Source: Drosophila miranda (taxonomy: Eukaryota; Arthropoda; Insecta; Diptera; Drosophilidae). Taken from it: 64,000 bases of DNA. Location: contig NC_046675.1 in the NCBI RefSeq assembly GCF_003369915.1, forward strand, positions 10,292,001-10,356,000, in the 5' to 3' direction. Below the pieces are notes generated by a model, which was given only the letters and a program-made list of their open reading frames with translations, ran no database searches and was not told the origin of the DNA. This document shows, piece after piece, positions 44,890 through 57,646 of this stretch (position 1 is the stretch's first letter; every line of letters starts with the position of its first letter). A program made the position numbers and the translations under genes.

Positions 44890-46943
44890 ATGGAGACATT
44901 CAGCATGGACTTGGAGTTGGACTTGGATGTGGCCAGCGCCAGTGGAGGAGCAGTCAGCCAATACGAGCTCTCCTACGGAGACCATATGGACACTTACAAC
45001 GTTGAGGTAAGACGACCCCTGCCTAAAAATTTACATATGTGAAAGGTGTTACTGTGTTTTTGCAGACCTCCGCCGTTCATCGTAAGCTGCAGAGCAAAGT
45101 AGAGGCATTGAGGATACTGCGGCTGGAGCTGGAGCAATTCCGCGTGGAACGGGATCAGTATAAGCTGATGGCAGAGACCCTGCAGCTGCGCTACTCTGCC
45201 CTGAAACACAATAGCGAACTCGTGACCGTGGGCGGCAACGGATGCGGCCCCCTCAGCCAGAACTCGAGTCTTGCTGCACTGCTACACGAGACCCGGGAGC
45301 AGAACCTCAAGCTAAACACCGAAGTGGAGGGCTTGAAGCAGCGGCTGAACGAGATTCAAGGAGACATGGAGCTGCTGCGTGAGACAGAGGCCAGCAACAA
45401 AGCTCGGGTGCAGGCCATGGCCAGCGAGAATGCGGCACGCAACAAAGAGGAGCTGCAATGGAGGCGGGAGCGGGCCAACTTCATTTGCCATCTGGAGAAT
45501 CTGAAGAAGAAAAACGCGCAGCTTGCGTTTGATTTCAAGGCGATCATTGACGAAAAGGAGGAACTGATTACAGAGCGGGATGCGTACAAGTGCAAGGCGC
45601 ATCGCCTAAATCACGAACTATTTGTGGCCCTCAGGGCCAAGAAAACGCATCCCAAGGTGAGGTTTTTGTTTGGTTCAAGCAATACCAAGTTTTTGCATGG
45701 CCAAAAAGTGGTTCGACGTTTTTCGGACTGTATATTGTTCTTAGATTCTGGGATCGACTTAGCTGCCCAAGGCTGATGCAATATCTTGGTATTTTCGAAT
45801 CTTAAGACTCATAATGTTTTGCAGCTGCTCGATATTGATGGCGTATTGTTGGAGAACAAGTACCTGCATGAACGTGTTAAAATCCAGGAGGGCGAGCTGG
45901 ATCTAACCAAACAGAGCATTTCCAAATATAAGGTATCAAAACAAATCACGTAAATTCATCGACTCTGTACTACAACCAATCCCTCTTTAACCTGCCCCTC
46001 AGTCCATGTTAGATACGAAGCGCAAAAAAGGAATTGTGAAACTTGGCGGCGGCACCAGCACAAACGATGAAACCATATTGAGCCCCAGGCAGGGTAAGCC
46101 TCTGTAGCCTTCCTATTACCTCCACTTTAATGCTTTCATTTTCAGTTAAGACAATTCTAGAAAGCGGCATTGATTTGCCACAGAAAACGGAGACCATAAA
46201 TGACCTGAAATCCTTGTGCTTGGCATTACTCGATAACCTGAACGACAAGAATCTGGCTCTAACGCATCAGAAGAAGACCAACAAGTGAGAGATACTCAGA
46301 TATAACTATTCAAGAGAATTCCATTCAATGAACTCTATTTTTCCACAGAATACTCGCTGGTAAAATGACAGACTTGGAGCAACGTTGGCAGCAACTCCTG
46401 GCCGGGGATGCAGATAGTGCTGATGCGGATCAGGAGGATGATGACGACTACGGCTATGCACCCTCGCAGCTCCTGCTCAATGGCTACTGCGCCGCTATGG
46501 TTGATGACATCGACATTAGCAGCATTCCGTCCAGTGCTCCAGATAATGCTGCCGGCACTCTGACTCCGGAACCGGAGGAACACAACAAGCACAAACCAAG
46601 TGACTGCAATGGGATCGAGACGCTGCAGCATTCTGACGATGGCATGTCATCGCTTTCAGCCGAATCGGTGGACTCGTCCGTCTACGAAGTGGATGTGCAG
46701 AGGGAGGACTTCCATAAATCATCGTCGGCCACCACAGACTCCGGAAACTGTGGCTTTGGCACCCGCAGCAATGGTACGCCGCGCATTTCCAGCGCTGTGG
46801 CCCGAGAGCGAATGGAAGATCTTAAGGACTTGCCACCGCATTTGGCCACCTTGGTGCAGAAGGCACTGCATGAGCTAGACCTGCGCGATTACGAGGCATT
46901 GGTCACTATAAGAGCAGAGAATGTGGCCTCTATTATCCATTAG
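44890..46943 (+). CDS. Ccdc149: CCDC149-family coiled-coil protein
   Basis: 546 residues from six exons: 44890-45006, 45066-45656, 45825-45932, 46003-46093, 46146-46284 and 46349-46943. All borders are GT-AG and phases agree. It starts METFSMDLELDLD, then a long coiled coil (LQSKVEALRILRLELEQFRV and on). Next comes the family's conserved block: HERVKIQEGELDLTKQSISK, SMLDTKRKKGIVKLGGGTS, ILSPRQVKTILESG, then INDLKSLCLALLDNLNDKNL and HQKKTNKILAGKMTDLEQRW. That block closely follows vertebrate CCDC149. The acidic/Ser-rich tail contains RERMEDLKDLPPHLATLVQK. Molecular role of the family is poorly known. The start is the first ATG in frame; 5' exons were not found. Confidence 0.92.
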
Positions 46944-47333
46944 TAGCAAAATCTAGTCCCATATTTCTATATATTTTCCCCAAGACAGGACTTTAATAGA
47001 ACCATATCGTAAATGTTGACAAGATGCCGTTCTATTATTAAATATATATATATTAATATACCCGCCTACAATTAATATATGTATTTAAGGAAGAGAATGT
47101 TGGGATCTGCGTTTCCCAACGATTATTAATACTATTTTTTTCCGCAGCTTAAATCAAGTTGTTATCCTGTTTAAATAAAGAGGGCTTAAGTGGGCTAAGT
47201 TCGTGCCTCACGGTATATTTAGAAAATGAGACCGTATATTTCGGTATATTTCTGAGGGTGAGACCGTATATTTTGTCGCTTAGTAAAGAACCGCAGAATT
47301 AAAAATAATAAACATTTAATAATTTAATCAAAT
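46944..47333 (+). other. spacer between Ccdc149 and Dpm3
   Basis: Ccdc149 3' UTR (AATAAA at about 47175) followed by the Dpm3 promoter. The latter contains the GGTATATTT element described separately. Confidence 0.6.
47211..47275 (+). promoter_or_regulatory. Dpm3: GGTATATTT/CCGTATATTT repeat element upstream of Dpm3
   Basis: Four units of (C)GGTATATTT or CCGTATATTT in 65 bases, including TATTTCTGAGGGTGAGACCG. The same phrase (GGTATATTTCTGAGGGT-GGACCGTATA) recurs at 60636-60665, and a short form sits before Utp21 at 61311-61340. Lies 60-120 bases before the Dpm3 ATG. Confidence 0.6.
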
Positions 47334-47680
47334 ATGACGAACCTTCAACGCTGGCTTTTTTACGTAACGCTCTTCGCAGTGCCCTACCTCTCTGTAGTGC
47401 TGGGCACAGTGCAAACGCAGTTTACGAGCAAATATCTGCTGCACATTCAGCTGCTGCCGCTGCTATTGCTGGTGCTCTTTGGCGTAAGTGGAGGGAATTC
47501 ATGGAAGAAATCATAGTTAATTCCCATCTTGTCCAATAACCCTAGCTATACTCCGTGTGGACTGTGCTGTACCGGACATTTACCTTCAACGATTGCCCCG
47601 AGGCGGCAAAGGAACTGCAGGCTGAGATTCTAGAGGCCCGCAAAGATTTGATTGCCAAGGGATTTCGGTTTCGCGACTGA
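47334..47680 (+). CDS. Dpm3: dolichol-phosphate mannosyltransferase subunit 3
   Basis: 94 residues in two exons, 47334-47483 and 47546-47680. DPM3 is the small ER-membrane subunit that tethers and stabilises the catalytic DPM1; the complex makes dolichol-phosphate-mannose for N-glycans, GPI anchors and O-mannosylation. There are two membrane segments (WLFYVTLFAVPYLSVVLGTV and LHIQLLPLLLLVLFG into LYSVWTVLYRTF). The diagnostic cytosolic tail is FNDCPEAAKELQAEILEARK, then DLIAKGFRF. Length matches human DPM3 (92). The start is the only ATG ahead of the first membrane span. Confidence 0.95.
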
Positions 47681-49185
47681 TGGAGTGGGCAACATACTAC
47701 GCTGAAACCTTGTGCATGTTAATTTGTAATTCCATTAATTATAAAAGTTGTATATGAATGTACTTTGTGCCGCTTTTTCTTGCGGTTCTTGCGTGCGTGG
47801 AAAACATTGCAGCCGCATGAGATTGATTTCCCCAGGTGGAAAAGTTTGAAAACATTTGGAGATTCAGTTTGTGAGGAATGAAAATACTGAACACCCACGA
47901 GACTGAGTGACAGATAACGCTGGAAGAAAATATCTTCCTTATATTGCATCCATCCGTAATGAAAAACCGTAAAGAAGCGTACCACGTCATGGCGCAACGC
48001 TGATTGTACATTTATGGAGAGCCGCATGATCTGGAGTGCAAAGGTACCGGAAAGAATTTCAATAAGTATTCGCAGAGTCCCCAAAGAGCTATTAATTGGT
48101 GGGAGATTCGATCATGGTAAATTTGTAGGACGACGACAACTGAGTACTTCACCCATATACCCAGCTGAACAGGAGCACCAAATTTCCGAGGGGCGGTATT
48201 TGTTTTAAAGGCTACCCAAGGCTATCCAACTGCTTTTTGCGACAAGTCTCAACAAAATTAAATTCAAATAGGAATAACCACTGACATCGTACAGCACAAA
48301 CTAAAATCATTGCCTTGAACCTATTCAGTTGAGATCAAATAAAAGGGCATTTTCTTTGAAAAACCCACAAATTATTAAAAATAAATTATTTCATCAAGGT
48401 TGGTAGGTTGGTTAAAAAGATATAGCGGTTTTGATATTTGAACATTTTTGAACCTATTGAGTTGAGCTGTGCTGTAGATGTCACTCCCAATATTTCAGTA
48501 ACTGTTGCGAAGTTTTTCAAAATTTATGTTTATATTTAAGTCGTACCACTCGTACTAATTTAATTTGGTTACGTTTTCTTTATTTTGTTCATCCCAGAAG
48601 AACAAAAAAAACCGAAGCGAGTATTATTATCATAGGGCGCCTCGTTTTATAGCACCTACAGCTGGCCCTGTCTCTAAAAATAGTGACTGCTAGCTTTGTC
48701 GCCGCAGGTTTAATCTTTTTTATTCAATTCAAATTATATGCCATCTCTAACTAATCCTAGTCGCTAGCCGCTAACCAGTCCCGAGGTATATCTGTTTTAG
48801 GTAGGGCCACTAATCAAACGTACATATGTATGTATATAGATGCGACGGTATCAACAAGAGAGCTGAGAGAGTTCCCAAGGGAACCGGTCTGCACACAGAT
48901 GTACATATGTATGTACGTACATTCAAATGCAGTCGCAACGTGGCTCGACCCAGAGCCAAGCTGAGAGCTCTCAGAGCGGACGGCCCATGGAGAGCTCTCG
49001 CGACGTGGACTTACCTTTTATAGTTTTACCCTGCCCAGCCCCAATTATGCATGCTAGACGCCAACTCTGACTCTTGGGGGGGCTAGCTAGCGTGTCAAGC
49101 TTTGAGCACAAACAAATCGCGCTTAGACGTCTCTCGCAACAGAACTGCCGCTGGTTACGTGTCCGAATATTCCATAAAAAGCGAA
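47681..49185. other. intergenic region between Dpm3 and GILT1
   Basis: Contains a 121-codon minus-strand open frame (see separate entry). Near 48950-49010 inverted GAGAGCTCTC motifs lie close to the GILT1 5' end. Otherwise AT-rich with no recognised gene. Confidence 0.5.
47719..48084 (-). other. 121-codon open frame of unknown status
   Basis: Open from 48084 to a stop at 47719, with a basic end (HARKNRKKKRHKVHS). Two other frames are also partly open over the same bases and composition is more balanced than the flanks, as in a decayed coding sequence. No family recognised, no convincing promoter or splice sites. Confidence 0.2.
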
Positions 49186-52100
49186 ATGAGTCACAAATTC
49201 ATTGGTGTCTGCCTGCTGCTGGGCTGCCTGGTCGCCTCCGTCCACAGTGCTGCCAAGGTGAGTCTCCGGCCCCATCTGGCCCATCTTTAAGTGGTCAAAC
49301 CCTAGACGAGGCCACGCGAATCAGCGCGCAAAAACAATGATTGCACAACTAAAAAGCGTGTCAGGGCCCCCGAAGACGCCGCAGTATGCACGAGTGCGAG
49401 TATTTAGGTGGAAAAGTGCATGAAAAGAAATAGTTACCGAAAATACCAACTCTGAATAGTGATTATAGAGTGGTGCTGCACCCTTTTCGGGGCAGCAACA
49501 AGTGGCACGGGTTGACTGAACTGTAGGCTGTCGGAAAATGCCATGCCACGGAAAATCATTCAGCATAATTTCCATTGTACAGCTCTGCTACTCTGCTCTG
49601 ATGGTATTTTCGTTTGTTGTTTGTGATGCGAACCGGTTCTGATACCAGTTTCGAATAGTGGGAACCGGTGTGCGCCGGCGACCAACTGCAACTCCATTCT
49701 TCCCCGCCCCCCGCCCACCAACCTGTTGGTGTGGTTGTTTCGGTTGTGGTTGTTCCAGCGAAAATAAGAATGGTATGGTATGGTTCTTCCAGCGGTGTGT
49801 CAGCGGATTTATATAACTTTGGCCCCAACTCCGACGCTTTGTTCGTGGAAAAAACAGAAAATAATTTGCATATGTGTGTGCACACCATTCCGTTTATTTT
49901 TATTATTTTTTAGAAGTCATTGTTAAATTTATTGCGCATCATTTGCCGCTCCTTAGTCACGCCATACAACACTAGTTTGGCAAAATGAAAAGTAATTTTT
50001 TTTACAAATGGTATCCCCTGATTGGTGGAAGCTTTAACCACATGGTACTTTAAATTTGTGTGCATGTATACTTTATTGTAGCCCTAACCTTTAGTTTTGT
50101 AAATAAGAACTCTCGCTAAATACTCTCCAAGATAATATAACCCAGTACATCCTTTGCAAGAAGAATATAATTTAGAATATAAAATCTATAACGAATGACT
50201 TTAAGCAGGCTGCACATATATGTAAGGCTAGTTTTGGAATCCACTGTATTGTGTGGCCACTGTATTTATGGTCACTTGTATATTTTCTCAATTGTATTCT
50301 AGTATTCCATTGTTGGCAGTTACTAATTATATATGTATATGCATTTAGTTTAGTTTTGATCTACTGGAGTTTCTTTCTGCTAGAAAGTTAGAATACTTGC
50401 TAGTACTTATATTGTAGCTGGTGCATACTGTACTCAGTCTCAACGGAAACAGCTTTACTTTGATTGAATCTGTGACTCAGGCTGGGAGTACGACCACTTA
50501 AATTGATCGAAATGAAAGAGGGAGAATAATTGGAAGACGAACTGAGAGCAGATTCATTAGCTGGGATCGGCGAAATCGAATGAGTCTTCAATTCCCTCAA
50601 TTGAGGCACTCGACATACATACTCGTATAAAACCACATGTTAAGTGCTAATCCAATAAATATATACTATGTACATATGTAAAAACATCTGTACATCAAAG
50701 TCATACAAGCCAATTATAGACTCCAGTATAGGTACATTGGTACACACATACGAATGTGTGTATGTGTATGTACATAAACGCATCGGTGAGAAAGAATTTC
50801 TTTTTAAGTAACTTCCCAATCAAACAAAATCTATCCTAGAAGACAGTGTCGCTCAAAGTTTGTATCCACGAACCCATCCACGTTTCATAATTTTTTGTTT
50901 TGCTTCGAAATAAGGTATAATCTATAATCGACCGGTACCATTTGATCTGGGTTATATAAGAAATATATGTCCGTCTGTCATTTCGTGTTGAGAAGTGAAA
51001 TTTCATAGAAAACTAGCAGTCAATGTTAGGGCCTAGAGACTAGGGCCTAGCCAGTAATATCTTCATTTGGAACATTGGCTAAAAAGCAATATTACAGAAT
51101 GTATTAAAATACATACACTATCGAGTTGTTTACGCACCTATGTACGTGCGTACGTATATATTTTCTGCATCTACTCGACTTTGTGCCTTCTTTGTCCACC
51201 AACAAATGCTGGTTAATGTTGAACAAAATTTTCAACTGCCAAGTGAGGCATGAGGCATGTGGCAATTGTCCCCGTTCGACAAACAAAGAGTAATAATATT
51301 GTGCAGTTGCCAACTCAGCCGCAACTGATTTGCAAACGATTTGCATGCCACAACTGGGATGGACTCTCGCAAAAATGCAAATTGCCGCCTAAACAACTGT
51401 TTTCCATTTTGTGTTCCATCTCAGGTCCCCATTGCCATTTACTACGAGTCCCTGTGCCCGGACAGCGCCAAGTTCATTACGGAGCAGCTCTATCCGGCCG
51501 TAAAGGGGGAGCTGCGCGATGTGGTGGATCTCACATTTGTGCCGTTCGGCAAGTCCCAGGTGAGTGCTGTGGCAGGGGCCATGGGGTCGACCAGGACAAT
51601 GGCTCATTTGCATCGGTATCTGTTTGCCCCTGCAGTTCTTCACGCAGGGCGCCGAGGTGACCTTCACCTGCCACCATGGACCGAACGAGTGCTACGGCAA
51701 CAAGGTGCATGCCTGCGCCATCGAGCACATCCAAGCCAACTCCTACCAGATTGAGTACACGCGCGAGTCGCTGACCCTCGACTTCATCAACTGCCTGATG
51801 CGGGCCGGCAAGAATTTCCCGGACAACGTGTACCCCGGCCAGCGCTGTGCCACCGAGAACCACATCAACAACTGGGAGAACATCAAGACCTGCGCCAACA
51901 CCACCGAGGGCAGTCAGCTGCTTCGTAAGGCCGGCGAAGCCACCATGCGGCTCAAGGAGCCCCTCACCAGCGTGCCCAGTATTCTCTTCAACGAGGTGAG
52001 TGCATCGTCACTCCAGGAGCTGATCACCTAACCACATCTTCCATTGTCTTGCAGCAATTCGAGAAGAAGGTCAACGACCGCGCCCAGGTCAACTTCATTG

Positions 52101-52240
52101 GCACCCTCTGCCAGTACGTCTCGGCGCCCCAGCCCAGAATCTGCGCTCAGCACAACGCCGCCGCCACCCCTAGCCTGGCCAGCGTAAGCGCCATCTTAAG
52201 CTCCCTGCTGGGTCTTTGGTTTATCCGCTCCTTCTACTAA
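49186..52240 (+). CDS. GILT1: GILT-type gamma-interferon-inducible lysosomal thiol reductase 1
   Basis: 250 residues from exons 49186-49257, 51425-51559, 51636-51995 and 52055-52240. Signal peptide MSHKFIGVCLLLGCLVASVH. The active-site strand is IAIYYESLCPDSAKFI, so the motif is CPDS: the second cysteine of the usual CXXC is a serine. The GILT signature CQHGX2ECX2NX4C appears as CHHGPNECYGNKVHAC. Further family blocks are CLMRAGKNFPDNVYPGQRC and LTSVPSILFNEQFEKKV. The C-terminus is hydrophobic (SVSAILSSLLGLWFIRS). Family enzymes reduce disulfides in lysosomes; in flies they are linked to immunity. With one active-site cysteine, activity may be altered. AATAAA at 52472-52477. Confidence 0.95.
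49258..51424 (+). other. GILT1: GILT1 intron 1
   Basis: A 2.2-kb intron separating the signal-peptide exon from the catalytic exons. It contains AT-rich and simple-repeat DNA only. Its length is unusual beside the other GILT1 introns (59-76 bases) and may hold regulatory sequence. Confidence 0.6.
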
Positions 52241-54220
52241 GCTGTCAAGTTTCCAACTGAATCTGAATCTCAATCTTCCATTGCTTCCGTCCCAACTTCC
52301 GTGCAATGGGGAATCTCAATGCCTTATGATTTGTTTTTCTCTTTTGTTCTGTTTACTGGTTTGCTTCCAGGCCAATTGAAACCCAAGCCGTCCAATCGTC
52401 CAGCTCCAATATATATATCAGAGATCAAACTTATTTTGCAAGAGCTGGAGTGCTCTTAAATGTAACAATTAAATAAAACGTTCAAAACTGAAAAATTGTG
52501 AATTCTTTGAGTACAAGTTTAGATATTATGTAGAGTATTGGAATATTTTTAACATTTTCCGCAGAATATTTTGTATTTTATCGTAAAAGCCTCCACGAAT
52601 AAAATACCATCAAAAAACTATCCGATTACCCACGAAGGAGTAAACTTGGACCTGACGCTGTCGAAAAAATGAAACAATTTGGATGCTAAACTGCGGAACA
52701 GGACATTGTAGAGGAATAATATGCGATCTTAACTGCTTGACTTGGACTCAAGATTACATGTTGTATATAATTGATAGAATAATTGATGTACGGTCCATTC
52801 CATCAGTCGTTCCACGATCTTTTTATGATGACTGCATTATCCCTTGTTTTTGGTCACGTCAGTGATGCCGTCATCCCTGACCATTGAAATCCAGATTGAA
52901 GATCTGTTCAATCCGTTTGTAAAGTAAAGCATTGATTACGATTACTATTTTCTCTCAACAACATGTTGTTGAGTTTATTTGTATAATGGTAAATGGAGCG
53001 CATTCCTGGAGAACCCAAGGCTGCATTTCAATACGATTCAAGAATCATCCCAATCAGCCCTATGGATCTCGGGGTTTCTCTATAAATTTAAATATAGTTG
53101 TAGGCGTAATCTCTGAGAAGGAACCGGGTTAAGTCAGGGTGCTGCCAGTTCTAGAAATGATGTGTTTATGGTTGAATGAGTCCAAAGTCCTCGCGGATGA
53201 TGCACCTTAGTGATGGCAGCATGGGGAGATGAGCGCCGACGAGGAAGCCCTGCATAGGTGGGAGCTTACCCGTAATTCACATGTTTGTTGTCAAATATTT
53301 TGATCGCTCTGCGGAGTAGCGTCAGCTGCTTATCGTGTAATTTGTTTTTGGTGCCAGGCGATAAGCTGCGCTGCCAGGCTCCTGGAATCGGCAGTGCTGC
53401 TGGGGCTGGGCAGCAACAGGGAGGAGCGTTCGCCGGATAGATTACAGCAGATGGGGGACTGGTGGTGGGAGGCTATCGCGGAGTCGGGTAATTGTTGTAA
53501 ACAAGTCATTAGCAAATCAATTTGCGGCCGCTGTTGATATGCATGTGAGATTTCCTTTACACCAAATGCTGAGCTAGGGGAAAATTCAAAAGCACCTCAA
53601 GTGAATCGATCAAATGTGGGGCACTAAACTAATTAAATGGCAAGCGCTTTCGACACCACGTGGGCATGTACTGGGGCATCATCTGGGGGGTAAGGTTCGC
53701 AGTGCACTCTGACTGGGCCCACGGCACTGTGGCATCTGCGTCAGCAGGCGGAAAGTGGCAAACAGGTGCAAAATGGATTCATTCATTCATGTATTCATAT
53801 CTGTTGAAGTGACGCGCTCGCTTTGGCTGTGGCATTGGCTGTTCTGCGATGGCAGAGGACCAGGTATTGCCGAGCAAATAAATCTGAGCGCGTTGCTAAT
53901 TTGACGTTCCCCGGGACAGCCCTCTTCCACTCTTTTCCCTGCCCTGCCCCGCCCTGCCCTGACCATGCCTCAAAGGAAATGCTCTTTGGATAGGCACTAC
54001 CAAACCACCGCATTACAGCTCCCACGCATTTACGAGCGCCCACCCCTCCCTCCGATGGCATTCGAAACGACCAACGTATCATTGCATACATCTAGGCGCC
54101 CGCTGCCAGCGAGCACTTCGTGTGCCACTCGGCTTTCCGGTCGCTTCTGATTGGCTGGCACGTGGTATACCACACACACGCTCGCACCCACGCGCACACA
54201 GACAGGGCCCCGTCTTGCAG
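52241..54220. other. GILT1 3' end and CCHa2 upstream region
   Basis: GILT1 3' UTR to the poly-A signal at 52472, then about 1.7 kb without a recognised gene, leading into the CCHa2 promoter. Confidence 0.55.
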
Positions 54221-54494
54221 TATAAAGCAGGGCCGTCTGCGTCCGGCGGCATCACAAGAACTCCGGACTGCAGTCGAGCCACACAAACACCGCCGAGATC
54301 CCGTCGAGAAGAACCATCCTGAGAGGACCCCAGCCCAAGGAGGACGAGAAAGTCAGTCGTTTTGGCCAGTGAAGTGAATGTAGGTGTTCCATCGTCGCGA
54401 ATCTAATCTAAGGGCAAACAAGTGAAAAGTTTGTGTTGAACCAAAGAAAATTATTCGAAAATTTCTCGCAACTTATACTCATTAAAAACACTTG
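54221..54494 (+). promoter_or_regulatory. CCHa2: CCHa2 TATA box and 5' UTR exon
   Basis: TATAAAG at 54221-54227 is a clear TATA box. About 30 bases on, transcription would begin near GGCATCACAAG (about 54251). The resulting leader exon has no long frame and ends at a good donor, CTTG/GTGAGT, after 54494. This pairs with the acceptor TATTACAG at 57641, five bases before the CCHa2 ATG. That makes a non-coding first exon and a 3.1-kb 5' UTR intron. Confidence 0.6.
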
Positions 54495-57400
54495 GTGAGT
54501 AGCGGCCCCCTCCCGAAGGTGCCTGTCGAATCCATAAGATATGCTGCTCCGATTACTGCCGAGATACTTTGTTTGCTTTAATTGTCGGCCGTTTGCCAGG
54601 ACCAACTAATTTGCCTCTGCCCTGCGGCGAGGCGTGTGCTTGGCTTTTTGTTTATTTGTTCAATTTAATTGAATTAAATTAGATTAAAGCTCATAATTGC
54701 AGCCCACACCCACACTCCGACCCTGTCCGACGATAATCCACTTTGATTTATTTTTCATAATGCACCCACTCCCACTCCCACTCCCACTCCCGGTCCCACT
54801 CCCGCTCCAAACTGCCGCGGGCCAGACGCACTTGCTGCCAAAGTTGAAACTAGGAAACGCTATCGAATCACTCATTTACCCAGGACCAAGTTGAGAGCTC
54901 CTACTGAAAGCCAGCAGCTGCATAAATCATGCATAGCAGTGTAAGAGCAGTCAGGCAGGCAGGCAGATACTAGACAGAAAGACAGGCAGTAGGTATATTC
55001 AAGCCCGACTTGTTGTGTAACTTTAACTCGATTTGGGGACTTTCCTTGCTTTTCCCGAGTTTTGCTCGCTACTTAATTGGTTTACTTACTATGATTTATA
55101 GTCAGAGCAGTTATGGGAATTCCACATGCAGAAGCATTATAAATGCTAACCATTTGACATCTAACAGATTGGATTCATATAATCATGTCTTGAATAATAT
55201 TTCCGGTTTTAGTTTCATTAAAGCTTCTAATGCTTAATGAGGTTAGGCCTTAAACAGATGGTAATTTGCTCTAAACTTAATTTAATTCTAAGATTTCTAA
55301 AATTCAAAGAAGCATGTTAACATTAAGAATATTAAGACAAAAAATGTACATTATTTTGGACTCGAAATGCTTCTTTTTGAGTTTGGAGATCTATTCAATC
55401 AAAAGTTAATACAGTTTTTGAACAAAGAAATAATTGGAGAATGACTCCAAATCAAAGCTCTTAAAGAAAAGAAACCATCGGATTATTATCCTCCAAATGG
55501 CTTTATTTAAACAGTTCTCAGAAAAAGTTAAGTTCCCCATTGCTTCCTCTTAGCAGATCTAAAAGAAAAGGCAGTTAAAAACGAAGAGTTTGGTTTCGTT
55601 TCCTTATTAAATATAGAAAATGTTCACAGAAACGATGATCATCTTACATAGGATCCCCAATTAGTATTAACATTCTTTAGTTAATCAAAACTCCCACCTC
55701 AAACCTGGTAACTTCTTCTCTTCTTTTGGTACCTCTTGCTCCAACTTTAAACGTGGTGTGGACAGACCAAAGAAAGCTGTGACTCAAAGACTACTCGTAC
55801 GTAGCTATAATTAAAAATAGTTCAACACCTGGGTGAATGTGGATCTCTTTATCTTTAAATCGACCCGAGTACAACTGTCCCAAACTCCATTCAATCCATG
55901 CCAAAGGCACGCTTCTGTAGGCTGTCCTGGTTAGCATCTAGCATCGTTTTGCTTTGTTCTGTCCGGATTATCAGCTGGCGATTAGAAAATTTCACACGGA
56001 AACCGATCGAACGGGTGTTCGTGAACTTTGCATTGGCAGATGTTGATTGGGATTGGGATTGGGATTGGACCGAGGGGGATCTATGGGTACACCCATATCT
56101 AGCCACAGCTCGGCAGCACCTGTGGAAAGTTTTCCAAATGTGATTTACGATGCCCTGAAGCCGCACGAACGGGTATTAGTGACAGTGGCTCTGTCAGCAC
56201 CAACTCATTAAGGCATCATTATGATGACTAAATAGCTGGGAAAATTGATAAACCATCGTCCAGCGCCCTCCGCCGGTAATCATGTTGTTTATGTAATGAG
56301 AATACTGTTATTGTTTTCGCTGGCGCTGGCGCTGGCGTGGGTGTGGGTGTTGATTTTTCCTGCACTCTACAGTAGCACTCCACATATTAATAATCACTTA
56401 TCGGCCGACCATAAATTTAGCCCGAACAGCTCCTCGAAATAGCCCGGCAGACGACAGGAATGGAAATATTAATGGGGCGCGACTGCGACTACGAGTGGGA
56501 GTGGAAATGGGAGTGGGGGTGGGAGCTGGAAGGAGCACGCGTGACACGGATTGCGCGGAGATTACCGGGTAGATCGCGGCTTATCAGTTATCAGCCAGGC
56601 CGGGCCGGGCCGGGCTGGGCTTTTAATGTGGCATATAGATCGGGGCGAGTCGGCGGATCGGCCTCAGTCGCTGGCGGGTGCTTGAAAATGTGAAATCGTG
56701 CTCAAGAATTCGGCTGATGGTGGCGCGGTGCTGAGAACAGTCGCATTCGAGGGTCCCAGATCAAGTGAAACTGGCAAAAACATCCGCCCCAACCGCGGTC
56801 GTGTCTGTGATTATAGAACCCATCCATCTATCGAACCTAGATTGTAGGCCGAGGCAGGGCAGGCGAATCAAATTTGAAAATAAGCTCAAACCAAGTGTGC
56901 GCGAATTGCCAGTGAGTGCCAGTGCTGCTGATAAACAGGGTTTATCAAGGCAACGGCAACCTGTTAGCAGGGAAAACAAAGGGAGTTACGTGTACAATCA
57001 GTTAAGGTTAGTGAATTCCCCGCTCTGGAGCGGGACTGCAGTCGCATCCGAGTGTGACACGCGACCGGGTTCGGTTCTCAATAAACTTAATTACGCACAC
57101 TTGCCGCATGATTGATGTGGGCTGTAAAACCCATCAAACATCCGCATCGGCATCGGCATCATCTGGAATCAAATTTTAATTTCAGTCTTAGGCCCACACA
57201 CACACACGCTCAGACTCTAAGAGAGGATTCATGCAGGTCTCGGTAAATTAAATGAGTTTATCTTTCATCTTTGAATATCTTGGATGTTCTGGGAATTCAA
57301 AGCACGTAATAAACAAACATTTGCCGAGGTTCCACGTTTGCCACTTTGCCCTCAAGTTAATTGTCTTTGTGTGCGAGTGTGTGCGAGTGTGTGGGTGTGT

Positions 57401-57641
57401 GTGGGGGCGTTACATAAATCATAGTTCAAAAAGTTTTGCGGCCCAGGATTAGCTCCCTAAATGCATGCTGACTTGTGCGATTTATGTGACTTCTGACTCT
57501 TTCCCGTCGTGTGCTCGGATTTCCTAATTAGTGTAGCACACCCTCCGGGGCCGCGCTCTGTCAAATCCAGGCACCGTCCTCAACAGGTGCCCATCCTCCG
57601 CTCTCCAGCTCTCTAACTCTTCCCCTTTCTCTCTATTACAG
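54495..57641 (+). other. CCHa2: CCHa2 5' UTR intron with minisatellites
   Basis: Likely intron carrying regulatory DNA. It has a CCCACT run at 54763-54809 and GATTGG repeats at 56044-56069. No coding exon recognised; open frames in GC-rich parts do not look protein-like. Confidence 0.5.
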
Positions 57642-57646
57642 CTATC

